A stretch of DNA of 64,000 nt from Prevotellaceae bacterium UBA1746. Lineage in GTDB: Bacteria; Bacteroidota; Bacteroidia; Bacteroidales; Bacteroidaceae. This document shows, in pieces, positions 27,198 to 34,861 of this stretch. The stretch's first letter is position 1. Every line of letters starts with the position of its first letter. Under the pieces are notes generated by a model that did no database searches, was not told the origin of the DNA, and saw only the letters and a program-made list of their open reading frames with translations. Location: positions 31,632-95,631 of the forward strand of contig DCHS01000038.1 of assembly GCA_002314875.1 (NCBI GenBank), read 5' to 3'. A program made the translations under genes and the position numbers.

Positions 27198-29864
27198 TTG
27201 AAACTCCTTTTCCTGTCTTTGTTATTGATGATAGGTCTGGGCGCACAGGCACAGACCGTGGTGGAGACTGGTGTTGCAAAGACACTGGCAGAATATCGTG
27301 CAGCAACGATCACCAACCTTAAATATCAGCTCACATTTGTTCTGCCTGCTAATAAACGGAATGCCGTCACCGGTGATGAGACCATCCGCTTCACCCTTTC
27401 GCAAGAGGGTAGTGCCAACGATGTCGTCCTCGACTTCCGCGTTCCCGATGACCACCTGAAGTCTGTCCGCGTCAATGGTACTCCTCTTTCTATTAATGGC
27501 GCTCAGACTTCCACGAACTGCCGTTTCGAGAAAGAGCATATCATCCTCCCTGCAGCACAGATGAAGACGGGAGAGAACGAGGTGAAGATATCCTTTGTTG
27601 CCGATGACCAGAGTCTCAACCGCAGCAATGACTATCTCTATACCATCTTCGTTCCCGATCGTGCCCGCACGGTATTTCCCTGTTTGGACCAGCCCGATCT
27701 CAAAGCCAGGTATTCCCTGACGCTGCAGGTTCCCGCAGGTTGGCGTGCTGTCGGCAATTCCCCCTTGGCGACGGGTGCTGCTGAACCTTCGGCTTCTCCC
27801 ACGACCTTGCGCTTCAAGGAAACAGAACCCCTTCCGACCTATCTCTTTGCCTTTGCCGCTGGAAAATTCAGCTATAAGACCTGGACGGCAAACGGTCGTA
27901 CCATCGGTGCCTATTACAGGGAGACCGATCCCAAGCGTATCGCCCAGCTTCCGGTGATTTTCCGCCAGGTGGCCTATGCTTTGAAGTGGCAGGAAGATTT
28001 TACAGGAGCAAAATATCCCTTTGCAAAATACGATCTCGTCATCCTCCCCGGCTTCCAGTTCGGTGGTATGGAGCATACGGGAGCGACCTTCTATAACGAC
28101 AGCAGGATTTTCCTCAACGACAATCCTACGAAAGATGAGGAACTCTCCCGAGCCTCCCTCATCGCCCACGAAACCAGCCACATGTGGTTCGGGGACTATG
28201 TGACGATGAAGTGGTTCGACGATGTGTGGACGAAGGAGGTCTTTGCCAACTATTTCGCTGCTGAGATTGTTGCTCCGCAATTCCCCACGGTCAACCACGA
28301 TCTGAACCGTCTGAAAACCTTTACGGCGGCAGCGATGTCCGAAGACCGTACCTGGCGCACACCCCTTGTCCTCGATAACGGCGAAGTCATCCGTGGTGGC
28401 GGAACGGCTATCCATCAGGATCTTGACAATCTCCAGAATGCGGGTCTCATCTATAATAATATCATCTACAACAAGGCTCCGCTGGTGATGAACAAACTCG
28501 TTGATATCATGGGGAGAGATGCTTTCCGTGAGGGTATCCGTGAATATGTCCAGACCTATGCCTATGGCAATGCCACCTGGGACGATCTCGTCACCATCCT
28601 CGACCGCCACACCGATGCCGATCTCCGTCGTTTCTCCCAGGCTTGGGTGAACGCAAAGGGTATGCCTTCCATAACTTTCCGTTACAAGGAATATGATGAT
28701 CTCGATATTCGTTCCAATGGCAATCTGAAGCGTCATATCCTCGTTGCCGAACAACATTCTCCCTATCAGAATGAGGTGCTGTGGCCCCAGACCTTCGAGG
28801 TGACCCTTCACCGTGCCGATGCCGATACTGCCATCGTCGTCCGGATGAGCGATACAGAAAGTTTCACCAATATCCCCATACCCGAAGAGTGGAGTGACGT
28901 CCAGATTCTCCCCAACACCGATGGCAAGGGCTATGGTCTTTTCCTTTTGGAAGAAAACCAGCTGGAGGGTCTCATCTGCAACTGGCAAACCCTCACAACG
29001 GGAACAGCCCGTCAGTCCGTCCTCATGGCGCTCCACGAGAACTATATGGCCCATAACATCAGCAACGGCGTATGGCTCAATCTGTTGCTGGCCGCCTTGG
29101 AGAAGGAGACCGACGAACTCACTGCATCAACCCTCGTCGGCTATCTCTACGATCCCATTCTCCGTTTGGGAAAGGGTGGTGACAATGCCGTCATCCAGTC
29201 CAGCAACTTCCCGATGTTCCAGCAGCGTTCCCGTGTAGAGGCTCAGCTGAGGGAGTTGGCGGAGCATCACAATCTGAAATCATGTCGTCAGCAGATCATC
29301 CGTCTCCTCTGTTCCTGTTTCGTGGAGCGTGAGACCCAGCAGTGGATATATAAGATTTGGGAAGAGGGCAAACATCCTCTGCTTTCTGAGCGCGACTATA
29401 TGAAGATGAGTTACGAGCTTGCCCTTCTTATCCCCGAACATGCTGAGAGCATTCTCGCTCGTCAGCGGGAACGGATTGGCAATGCCGACCGTCTGCGTGA
29501 ATTTGATTACGTCAGCCGTGCCGTCCTGCCTTACCGTCATGGTATCGACGCCCTCTTCGACCAGTTGCTGGAACCCGAGAACCGTCGTATAGAACCCTGG
29601 GCGCGCACCGCTATGAGCTATATCCATCATCCTCTGCGTGACTATTGGTCCATCGGTTATGTTACTCCTGGTCTCGAAGAACTTGAGGAGGTTCAGCGTA
29701 CGGGAGATATCTTCTTCCCCGGTCAGTGGTCGATGGCGTTATTGGCTGGTCATCGTGATACCGATGTCCGCCGTAAGGTTGTGGAATTCCTCAACGCCCA
29801 TCCGGACTATCCCGTCCTTCTTCGTAACAAAATCCTCAACGCCTGCTTCAACCTCTTCTGGTAA
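27198..29864 (+). CDS. Secreted M1-family aminopeptidase, probable TTG start
   Basis: The frame is open far upstream into folC, but that part is folC antiphase sequence and repeat-derived. The TTG at 27198 gives the signal peptide MKLLFLSLLLMIGLGAQAQ and 888 residues; the next ATG (27228) would cut the signal in half. The M1 fold is clear: exopeptidase motif GGMEH at 289-293 (variant of GAMEN) and zinc site HETSHMW from residue 324 with the downstream Glu in 'WTKEVFANYFA'. The long C-terminal helical domain matches aminopeptidase N. The enzyme would remove N-terminal residues from peptides, probably in the periplasm. The gene is followed by an intrinsic terminator. Confidence 0.9.
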   Translation: MKLLFLSLLLMIGLGAQAQTVVETGVAKTLAEYRAATITNLKYQLTFVLPANKRNAVTGDETIRFTLSQEGSANDVVLDFRVPDDHLKSVRVNGTPLSINGAQTSTNCRFEKEHIILPAAQMKTGENEVKISFVADDQSLNRSNDYLYTIFVPDRARTVFPCLDQPDLKARYSLTLQVPAGWRAVGNSPLATGAAEPSASPTTLRFKETEPLPTYLFAFAAGKFSYKTWTANGRTIGAYYRETDPKRIAQLPVIFRQVAYALKWQEDFTGAKYPFAKYDLVILPGFQFGGMEHTGATFYNDSRIFLNDNPTKDEELSRASLIAHETSHMWFGDYVTMKWFDDVWTKEVFANYFAAEIVAPQFPTVNHDLNRLKTFTAAAMSEDRTWRTPLVLDNGEVIRGGGTAIHQDLDNLQNAGLIYNNIIYNKAPLVMNKLVDIMGRDAFREGIREYVQTYAYGNATWDDLVTILDRHTDADLRRFSQAWVNAKGMPSITFRYKEYDDLDIRSNGNLKRHILVAEQHSPYQNEVLWPQTFEVTLHRADADTAIVVRMSDTESFTNIPIPEEWSDVQILPNTDGKGYGLFLLEENQLEGLICNWQTLTTGTARQSVLMALHENYMAHNISNGVWLNLLLAALEKETDELTASTLVGYLYDPILRLGKGGDNAVIQSSNFPMFQQRSRVEAQLRELAEHHNLKSCRQQIIRLLCSCFVERETQQWIYKIWEEGKHPLLSERDYMKMSYELALLIPEHAESILARQRERIGNADRLREFDYVSRAVLPYRHGIDALFDQLLEPENRRIEPWARTAMSYIHHPLRDYWSIGYVTPGLEELEEVQRTGDIFFPGQWSMALLAGHRDTDVRRKVVEFLNAHPDYPVLLRNKILNACFNLFW

Positions 29865-29869
29865 AATAC

Positions 29870-29901
29870 AGCACCCCGGGCATAACGCTCGGGGTGCTTT
29901 A
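29870..29901. terminator. Intrinsic terminator after M1 peptidase gene
   Basis: The 9-bp stem AGCACCCCG/CGGGGTGCT (29870-29878 with 29890-29898) with an 11-nt loop is followed by TTTAATAAT. On the minus strand it lies ~50 bp beyond the sigma factor stop and is followed by GTATTTT. Confidence 0.8.
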
Positions 29902-29949
29902 ATAATATATAAGAGGAGTATATTCTAATGGAGTTTATATCGGAGGAGT

Positions 29950-30546
29950 TTAAAGCATTTCGAGAGAAATATCGTATTCTTCCGCCATCCTGCGCATATT
30001 TATAATGGCATAGCGCATACGGCCGAGAGAGGTATTGATGCTCACACCGGTCTCGTCGGCAATCTCCTTGAAAGATTTGTTTTCGTAATAACGCATATAG
30101 ACCACCTCACGCTGGTTGTCGGGGAGATTGTTCATCAAACGCTTGACATCACGGAGGGTCTGCTCGTTGATGAGTTCTGCCTCATGGTAGCTGTCAACGA
30201 GATCGGCGTTGTTGAGAAGATCGATATTGTCATCGTCGTGGGATACCACATGCATGTGGGCATCCTGACGATAGTTGTCGATGATGAGGTTGTGGGCTAT
30301 GCGCGTCAGCCAGGAGAGGAAATAGCCTCCCTCGGTATAACGGCAGGACTTTAACGTCATAATCGCCTTGACGAATGTCTCCTGGAAGATATCGTCGACG
30401 AGGTCTGCCTGCTGCGAGAGTTGATAGGAAATATAATTATACAGACGATCCTTATAACGAAGTAGTAATTCGTCGAATGCCTCATTGCATCCGCCGACAT
30501 ATTTTGCGACCAACACATCGTCGGTCATTTTGCTGAAATTATCCAT
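29950..30546 (-). CDS. ECF-type RNA polymerase sigma factor
   Basis: A 198-residue sigma-70 family protein of the ECF group. Region 2 covers about 20-95 ('AFDELLLRYKDRLYNYISYQ', 'DDIFQETFVKAI', 'FLSWLTRIAHNLIIDNYRQ'). Region 4 covers about 135-190 ('LPDNQREVVYMRYYENKSFK' then EIADETGVSINTSLGRMRYA). The ATG at 30546 is preceded by a -7-type promoter. No anti-sigma factor is adjacent on either side, unlike the FecIR-type ECF systems of this phylum. Which promoters it serves cannot be read from here. Confidence 0.93.
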   Translation of the reverse strand: MDNFSKMTDDVLVAKYVGGCNEAFDELLLRYKDRLYNYISYQLSQQADLVDDIFQETFVKAIMTLKSCRYTEGGYFLSWLTRIAHNLIIDNYRQDAHMHVVSHDDDNIDLLNNADLVDSYHEAELINEQTLRDVKRLMNNLPDNQREVVYMRYYENKSFKEIADETGVSINTSLGRMRYAIINMRRMAEEYDISLEML

Positions 30547-30664
30547 TACGTGGTAAATTTTGTTTTGGAGTAATCTTCAGTCTATAGGCTATTTCGTTTT
30601 AAAGGTGTTAGAAAAAAGTGATTAAAATTGTTTGAAAAACGCTGTATAATTCGTTTTGATGGTG

Positions 30665-30695
30665 CAAATGTAAACTAAAAATGCGAGTTTTCCAA
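30665..30695 (-). promoter_or_regulatory. Promoter of ECF sigma factor gene
   Basis: On the minus strand TACATTTG (30665-30672) is the -7 element; a TTGG at 30692-30695 is a weak -33 at about 19 bp. The leader is ~110 nt long. Confidence 0.6.
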
Positions 30696-30767
30696 CCTTA
30701 TTGTCTTATTTTTTCTTAAAAACGGCAATTTTTTGCTAAAAAGCAATTTTTATAGCACAAAAAACAC

Positions 30768-30775
30768 TAATTTTG
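30768..30775 (+). promoter_or_regulatory. -7 element of M28 peptidase gene
   Basis: TAATTTTG fits TAnnTTTG, 20 bp before the start codon at 30796. A T-rich tract stands at the -33 position without a clear TTTG. Confidence 0.6.
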
Positions 30776-30795
30776 CACTACAAAATAATAAATTT

Positions 30796-31857
30796 ATGAA
30801 AAAGATTCTTCTCGCAGCGTTGTTCGTTGGTTCTTTCGGATTCGCTGCCCAATCATCAGCAAAATCAGTAAAGCCTACCAAGGCCCAGCGCGCCCAGCAG
30901 GAACTTATGCAAAAGGCTTGCGAACGTGGTTTGTCAAGTATCAACCGTGCCTCCTCAGAGGCTATCATAGGATTCCTTGCCTCCGATGCCCTCGAAGGCC
31001 GCGAGGCTGGTTACAACACGAGCATCATCGCGGGAGAATATATGGTCAGCCAGTTGATCGAAGCGGGTTTGGAACCCCTCGACGGCAGTTACCGCCACCG
31101 CTTCTCGGCTTATCAGGCAGCGTCCACCCGTCGTCCCGGAAACCGGTGGGAAGTGAATGCCGACAGCATCGCCAAGCTTCAGCAGGGTCCCCATCGCAGG
31201 ATGGACATGATGAATGTCTTCGGTGTCATCCCCGGCGAAATCCAGGACGAATATGTCATCGTCGGTGCTCACCGTGACCATTGGGGCCTCGACCCCTGGA
31301 AGGTGGGCGATCAGATCTATAACGGTGCTGACGACAACGCTTCCGGTGTCAGCTGTGCACTCCAGATTGCCCGTGCCTTCAAGGCCAGCGGCATGAAGCC
31401 CCGCCGTACCGTCATCTTCGCTTTCTGGGATGGTGAGGAAAAGGGAACGCTCGGTTCTACCTATTTCACCCAGACCTGGCCACAGATCAAGCAGGTCAAG
31501 GGCTATCTGAATTTCGATATGGAAGGTGGAAACACGCAGCCCGACAATCCTCCGTATTTCGCTTATATCTACAGCCAGGAAAATCCTGCTTTCGGTGAAT
31601 GGATCAAGAATGATGTAGAAAAATACAACCTCGGTCTCGATCCCAGCGTCCGTCCTACGGAGAATCTCCTCGGCGGCAGCGATCAGGGCAATTTCGTAAA
31701 ACTTGGTATCCCCTTCATCTGGTACCACACCGACTGGACGCCGTACTATCATCAGGTTACCGACGAGCCCGAGCACATCAACTGGGACAAGCTGGTGGAT
31801 ATCACCAAGGCCAGTTACCTCAACGCCTGGAATCTCGCCAACGAAGAGAACTATTAA
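30796..31857 (+). CDS. Secreted M28-family metallopeptidase
   Basis: The ATG at 30796 gives signal peptide MKKILLAALFVGSFGFAAQSSA and 353 residues; upstream in-frame codons lie before the -7 element and are rejected. Zinc-site motifs are in the M28 order: 'VGAHRDHWG' (His159, about 159-162), 'GADDNASG' (Asp179), 'DGEEKG' (Glu214-Glu215), 'DMEGGN' and a late His in 'PYYHQVTDEPEHI'. M28 enzymes are aminopeptidases or carboxypeptidases with two zinc ions. The location is periplasm or surface. Followed after 51 bp by a DUF3108 gene, with a short GTCTGGAA/TTCCAGAC hairpin between them. Confidence 0.92.
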   Translation: MKKILLAALFVGSFGFAAQSSAKSVKPTKAQRAQQELMQKACERGLSSINRASSEAIIGFLASDALEGREAGYNTSIIAGEYMVSQLIEAGLEPLDGSYRHRFSAYQAASTRRPGNRWEVNADSIAKLQQGPHRRMDMMNVFGVIPGEIQDEYVIVGAHRDHWGLDPWKVGDQIYNGADDNASGVSCALQIARAFKASGMKPRRTVIFAFWDGEEKGTLGSTYFTQTWPQIKQVKGYLNFDMEGGNTQPDNPPYFAYIYSQENPAFGEWIKNDVEKYNLGLDPSVRPTENLLGGSDQGNFVKLGIPFIWYHTDWTPYYHQVTDEPEHINWDKLVDITKASYLNAWNLANEENY

Positions 31858-31860
31858 CAA

Positions 31861-31896
31861 GTCTGGAAGTTCCCCGGAAAAGTAGAAGTTCCAGAC
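31861..31896 (+). repeat. Short inverted repeat between M28 and DUF3108 genes
   Basis: GTCTGGAA (31861-31868) pairs with TTCCAGAC (31889-31896). The words CCGGAA and GTCTGGA recur at 32992-33030 and 39975-39995. Confidence 0.6.
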
Positions 31897-31908
31897 ATAT
31901 AAAAACGA

Positions 31909-32709
31909 ATGAAACGAACAGTCTTACTTTTTTGTTGTCTCCTTGCCACAATACAGATGCTGGCACAGGCGCCGATGACCAACACCGCCTTTAACGACGG
32001 CGAAAAGGTGAGTTACCTCCTCAAGTTCAGTCTCGGTCCTATCAATATGACGGTGGGAACGGCAGAGTGGAGTATTGGTTCCACGACCTACAAAGGAACT
32101 AAAGGTCATAAGATCAGCCTCCGGACCACTACCAACAAGAGGGCCGATAAGTATTTCATTCTCCGCGACACCATGACGACCTATGTCACCGACCAGCTCG
32201 TTCCCATGCTGTTTGATAAGAAGGGAAGGGAGAGCAAGCGCTATAAGGTGGACCGCGTGGAATACAGTTACAGCGGCGGAAAGTGCCATGTCTCGAACTA
32301 TCATCGTCTGGATTCCCGAGAACCGACGACGAGCAAATATTCCTCCACGGCCTGTGCCTACGATATGGTGAGCATGATGGTCCGTGCCCGCTCCATGGAC
32401 GCAACAGGCTGGAAGGTGGGGCATAAGATCAAGTTTGTGATGGCAGACGGCAAGCGTTGTGCCACACAGAGCATTGTCTATCGTGGCAAGAAAGAAGTCA
32501 AGCTTGATAACGGTGAGAAATTCAGCACCCTTGTCTTTTCGTTCCTCGAGCTGGAGGATGGCAAGGAGAGCGAAATCGTCCGTTTCTATGTCACCGACGA
32601 TGCCAATCATCTCCCCGTACGCCTCGATATGAATCTGACATTCGGTAAGGCCTGCGCCTATATGACCGGCTATTCAGGTCTTCGCAATAAAATAACCTCA
32701 AAAAAATAA
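31909..32709 (+). CDS. DUF3108 domain protein, exported
   Basis: A 266-residue protein with signal peptide MKRTVLLFCCLLATIQMLAQ. The mature part matches the DUF3108 pattern: 'FNDGEKVSYLLKFSLGPINM', 'VGTAEWSI', 'HKISLRTTTNKRADKYFILR', 'DTMTTYVTDQLVPMLFDKKG' and 'YDMVSMMVRARSMD'. DUF3108 proteins are periplasmic beta proteins of unknown function, frequent in Bacteroidetes and Proteobacteria. It is likely co-transcribed with the M28 gene. It is of usual length with no defect. Confidence 0.88.
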   Translation: MKRTVLLFCCLLATIQMLAQAPMTNTAFNDGEKVSYLLKFSLGPINMTVGTAEWSIGSTTYKGTKGHKISLRTTTNKRADKYFILRDTMTTYVTDQLVPMLFDKKGRESKRYKVDRVEYSYSGGKCHVSNYHRLDSREPTTSKYSSTACAYDMVSMMVRARSMDATGWKVGHKIKFVMADGKRCATQSIVYRGKKEVKLDNGEKFSTLVFSFLELEDGKESEIVRFYVTDDANHLPVRLDMNLTFGKACAYMTGYSGLRNKITSKK

Positions 32710-32756
32710 TAAATATTCTGCAATCATAAACAATAAACGGGCAAAGACTGCGTTAT

Positions 32757-32788
32757 ATAGGCGTAATTCATCACAAAACATTGCCTAT
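32757..32788 (+). promoter_or_regulatory. Leader hairpin covering start codon of 49-codon ORF
   Basis: ATAGGC (32757-32762) can pair with GCCTAT (32783-32788). The second arm contains the first two bases of the ATG at 32787, and flanking CGT/ACG can extend the stem with a bulge. The hairpin could limit initiation. No consensus promoter is visible in the 77 bp upstream of the ORF. Confidence 0.45.
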
Positions 32789-32936
32789 GACGCAAAATTC
32801 TACTCCTTCTTCAGGTCCGAGTGCCGCATCACTCGATTTCATCCGTCGTTTTGCCCGTGAGTACAAGCCCGAAAGTCATAAAGGCAAAACCATCATTTTC
32901 CAGATGGGCGAGACCAAGCCGCTCGGCATCTGCTAA
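32787..32936 (+). CDS. Small ORF, 49 residues, unknown function
   Basis: ATG 32787 to TAA 32936. The peptide starts MTQNSTPSSGPSAASLDFIR, continues RFAREYKPESHKGKTIIFQ and ends MGETKPLGIC. It is not hydrophobic enough for a signal or membrane segment. The core 'LDFIRRFAREY' reminds me of a group of very short Prevotella/Bacteroides ORFs with a 'FIRQFAR' motif; this is memory, not a search. Support for it being real: codon choice like neighbouring genes (CTC GAT TTC ATC CGT CGT), a start under a possible hairpin and an intrinsic terminator 5 bp after the stop, making a tidy single-gene unit. It could instead be a small RNA with a fortuitous frame. Confidence 0.6.
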   Translation: MTQNSTPSSGPSAASLDFIRRFAREYKPESHKGKTIIFQMGETKPLGIC

Positions 32937-32941
32937 AAAGT

Positions 32942-32988
32942 TTCTGATAGTTTTACCTCTGACGAGATAAGGCTATCAGAATTTTTTA
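32942..32988 (+). terminator. Intrinsic terminator after 49-codon ORF
   Basis: Stem TTCTGATAG/CTATCAGAA (32942-32950 with 32973-32981) has an inner CCT/AGG pairing and is followed by six T. Confidence 0.85.
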
Positions 32989-32991
32989 ACC

Positions 32992-33059
32992 CCGGAACCT
33001 CCGGAACAACCGGAACAACCGGAACCTCCGCTCTATAAACCTCTATAAACCCTATAAAC
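32992..33059. repeat. 9-bp CCGGAACNN tandem repeats followed by CTATAAAC repeats
   Basis: Four 9-bp units start at 32992, 33001, 33010 and 33019 (CCGGAACCT, CCGGAACAA, CCGGAACAA, CCGGAACCT), plus CCG. Then CTCTATAAAC, CTCTATAAAC and CCTATAAAC run up to 8 bp before the purT start codon. Confidence 0.85.
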
Positions 33060-33066
33060 ATTTCCA

Positions 33067-34245
33067 ATGAAAAAGATTCTTCTCCTTGGCTCTGGTGAAC
33101 TCGGTAAAGAGTTTGTGATTGCGGCTCAGCGTCTGGGCCAGCATGTGATTGCCTGTGACAGCTATCCTGGTGCTCCCGCGATGCAGGTTGCTGATGATTT
33201 TGAAGTGTTCTCCATGCTGGACGGCGATGCTCTCGATGCTGCTGTTGCTAAACATCAGCCCGACGTGATCATCTGTGAGATTGAAGCTATCCGTACCGAG
33301 CGCCTCTACGACTACGAGAAGCAGGGTATCCATGTTGTTCCCTCCGCCCGTGCCGTAAACTTCACGATGAACCGCAAGGCTATCCGTGACCTTGCAGCAA
33401 AGGATCTTGGCCTCAAAACTGCCAAGTATTTCTATGCCAAGACTTTCGAAGAACTCAAGGCGGCTTCTGAAGAAGTGGGTTTCCCCTGTGTTGTGAAGCC
33501 CTTGATGAGTTCCAGCGGAAAAGGCCAGAGCGTTGTGAAGAGTCCTGAAGATCTCGAACATGCGTTCCAATATGGTATGGAAGGCAGCCGCGGTGATGTC
33601 AAGGAACTCATCATCGAGGAATTCATTGACTTCGATTATGAGATCACCCTTCTCACCGTTACCCAGCAGAATGGTCCCACGCTCTTCTGCGCTCCTGTAG
33701 GTCATGTCCAGAAGGGTGGTGACTATCGTGAAAGTTTCCAGCCCCGTCCTATGAATCCCGAGCATGTCCGTGAGGCAGAGCGTATGGCAAAGGCTGTTAC
33801 CGAAGCCCTCACCGGTGCAGGCATCTGGGGTGTTGAATTCTTCATCAGCGAGAAGAACGGTGTTTATTTCAGCGAACTTTCTCCCCGTCCCCATGATACC
33901 GGTATGGTAACCCTGGCAGGCACCCAGAATTTCAACGAGTTCGAATTGCACTGCCGTGCTGCCCTCGGTCTTCCCATCCCCTGCATCAAGTTGCTCCGTA
34001 AGGGTGCGAGCGCTGTGATTCTAAGCGGCATCACCCCCGAGCAGATGGAAGGTGAAGTTCCTCAGTTCCGAGGAGTTGAACAGACCTGCGAGGAGGATGC
34101 TGACATCCGCCTCTTCGGCAAGCCCACCGTCCGCATGAACCGTCGTATGGGCGTCGTCGTTGTCAGCGGTGATGCAGAAACTTCTAATTTGGACGATCTC
34201 CGCGATAAGGCAAAGCGCCTCGCAAGCTACGTGGAAGTGTATTGA
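33067..34245 (+). CDS. purT: Formate-dependent phosphoribosylglycinamide formyltransferase
   Basis: A 392-residue ATP-grasp enzyme making formyl-GAR from GAR, formate and ATP, so it does not need formyl-tetrahydrofolate. The start 'MKKILLLGSGELGKEFVIAA' is the PurT N-domain. 'VVPSARAVNFTMNRKAIRDL' at about 99, the ATP-grasp loop 'VKPLMSSSGKGQSVV' at about 146-160, 'IIEEFIDFDYEITLLTV' at about 182 and 'ELSPRPHDTGMVTLAGTQNF' at about 265-285 are all conserved. The length equals that of other PurT proteins. No promoter consensus is visible close by; the gene is preceded by the 9-bp repeat array. Confidence 0.96.
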   Translation: MKKILLLGSGELGKEFVIAAQRLGQHVIACDSYPGAPAMQVADDFEVFSMLDGDALDAAVAKHQPDVIICEIEAIRTERLYDYEKQGIHVVPSARAVNFTMNRKAIRDLAAKDLGLKTAKYFYAKTFEELKAASEEVGFPCVVKPLMSSSGKGQSVVKSPEDLEHAFQYGMEGSRGDVKELIIEEFIDFDYEITLLTVTQQNGPTLFCAPVGHVQKGGDYRESFQPRPMNPEHVREAERMAKAVTEALTGAGIWGVEFFISEKNGVYFSELSPRPHDTGMVTLAGTQNFNEFELHCRAALGLPIPCIKLLRKGASAVILSGITPEQMEGEVPQFRGVEQTCEEDADIRLFGKPTVRMNRRMGVVVVSGDAETSNLDDLRDKAKRLASYVEVY

Positions 34246-34291
34246 TGTTTGGGCGTACTTATAAAAAAGTGCCTAATTGGCTGTAATTCCT

Positions 34292-34711
34292 TTATTTCTT
34301 TAATCGGGTGGATTCCATGATGGGCATACCTGCCTCAGTAGGAACATAAATGACGGTCTTGTCATTAAGATCCTTCTGTTGGCGAACCCAAAGATAACGA
34401 ATGTAGTTTTCTGTAAGGGAGCCATTCTCAATCTTAATAGCTGCAGCCGCACCTTTTGCTCGTTCAATTTCTGCCTGAGCATTCAGTTTTTCAGCCTCGA
34501 GATTCGCTTTTGCTTCTTCAACACGAATGCGACGATTCTGTTCAGCCTTGGAAAATTCAGCCTTACCATCCATTTCCTGCTGCCATACTTTATAGTAAGG
34601 AATACCAATCATTAAGCCCAGAATGAGGCAGACTCCAAGAATTAATGTCACTACCAAAGACTTTCCGTCCACGTGGAAGTTCAAATTTTGATTGTTGCTG
34701 TAATTTGCCAT
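34292..34711 (-). CDS. Membrane-anchored protein with prohibitin-like C-terminal tail
   Basis: 139 residues. Residues 19-40 (VVTLILGVCLILGLMIGIPY) form one transmembrane helix. A charged, Ala/Glu-rich coiled coil follows at about 55-95 (RRIRVEEAKANLEAEKLNAQ). The last ~40 residues ('NYIRYLWVRQQKDLNDKTVI' then YVPTEAGMPIM) look like the C-terminal end of prohibitin/HflC-type SPFH proteins. The SPFH domain itself is missing, and there is no room for it in the sequence. A good promoter precedes the gene. The function is unknown; it may interact with full-length SPFH assemblies. Confidence 0.75.
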   Translation of the reverse strand: MANYSNNQNLNFHVDGKSLVVTLILGVCLILGLMIGIPYYKVWQQEMDGKAEFSKAEQNRRIRVEEAKANLEAEKLNAQAEIERAKGAAAAIKIENGSLTENYIRYLWVRQQKDLNDKTVIYVPTEAGMPIMESTRLKK

Positions 34712-34734
34712 AGTAATAAGTATTGATGAGATTG

Positions 34735-34765
34735 CAAAGGTAAGGTTTATTTTTTATTTGGCAAA
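34735..34765 (-). promoter_or_regulatory. -33/-7 promoter of the 34292-34711 gene
   Basis: On the minus strand TACCTTTG (34735-34742) and TTTG (34762-34765) are 19 bp apart. Confidence 0.8.
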
Positions 34766-34804
34766 AGAAAATGGCTTGCTTTTTTAAGACTTTTGCCCTA
34801 ATAC

Positions 34805-34843
34805 AAAAAGGCCGCCCACCGAACGAATCGGTGGGCGGCTTTT
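34805..34843. terminator. Bidirectional intrinsic terminator
   Basis: A 12-bp perfect stem GCCGCCCACCGA/TCGGTGGGCGGC (34811-34822 with 34828-34839) with a 5-nt loop is flanked by AAAAAG and TTTT. It terminates the minus-strand gene ending at 34862. Confidence 0.92.
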
Positions 34844-34861
34844 ATGATAATTTACAAGGGA

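Noticed and set aside
27222..29054. 610-codon open frame on the minus strand
   Set aside because: Antisense to the M1 aminopeptidase gene, which has zinc motifs and a signal peptide. The opposite frame shows no recognisable domain.
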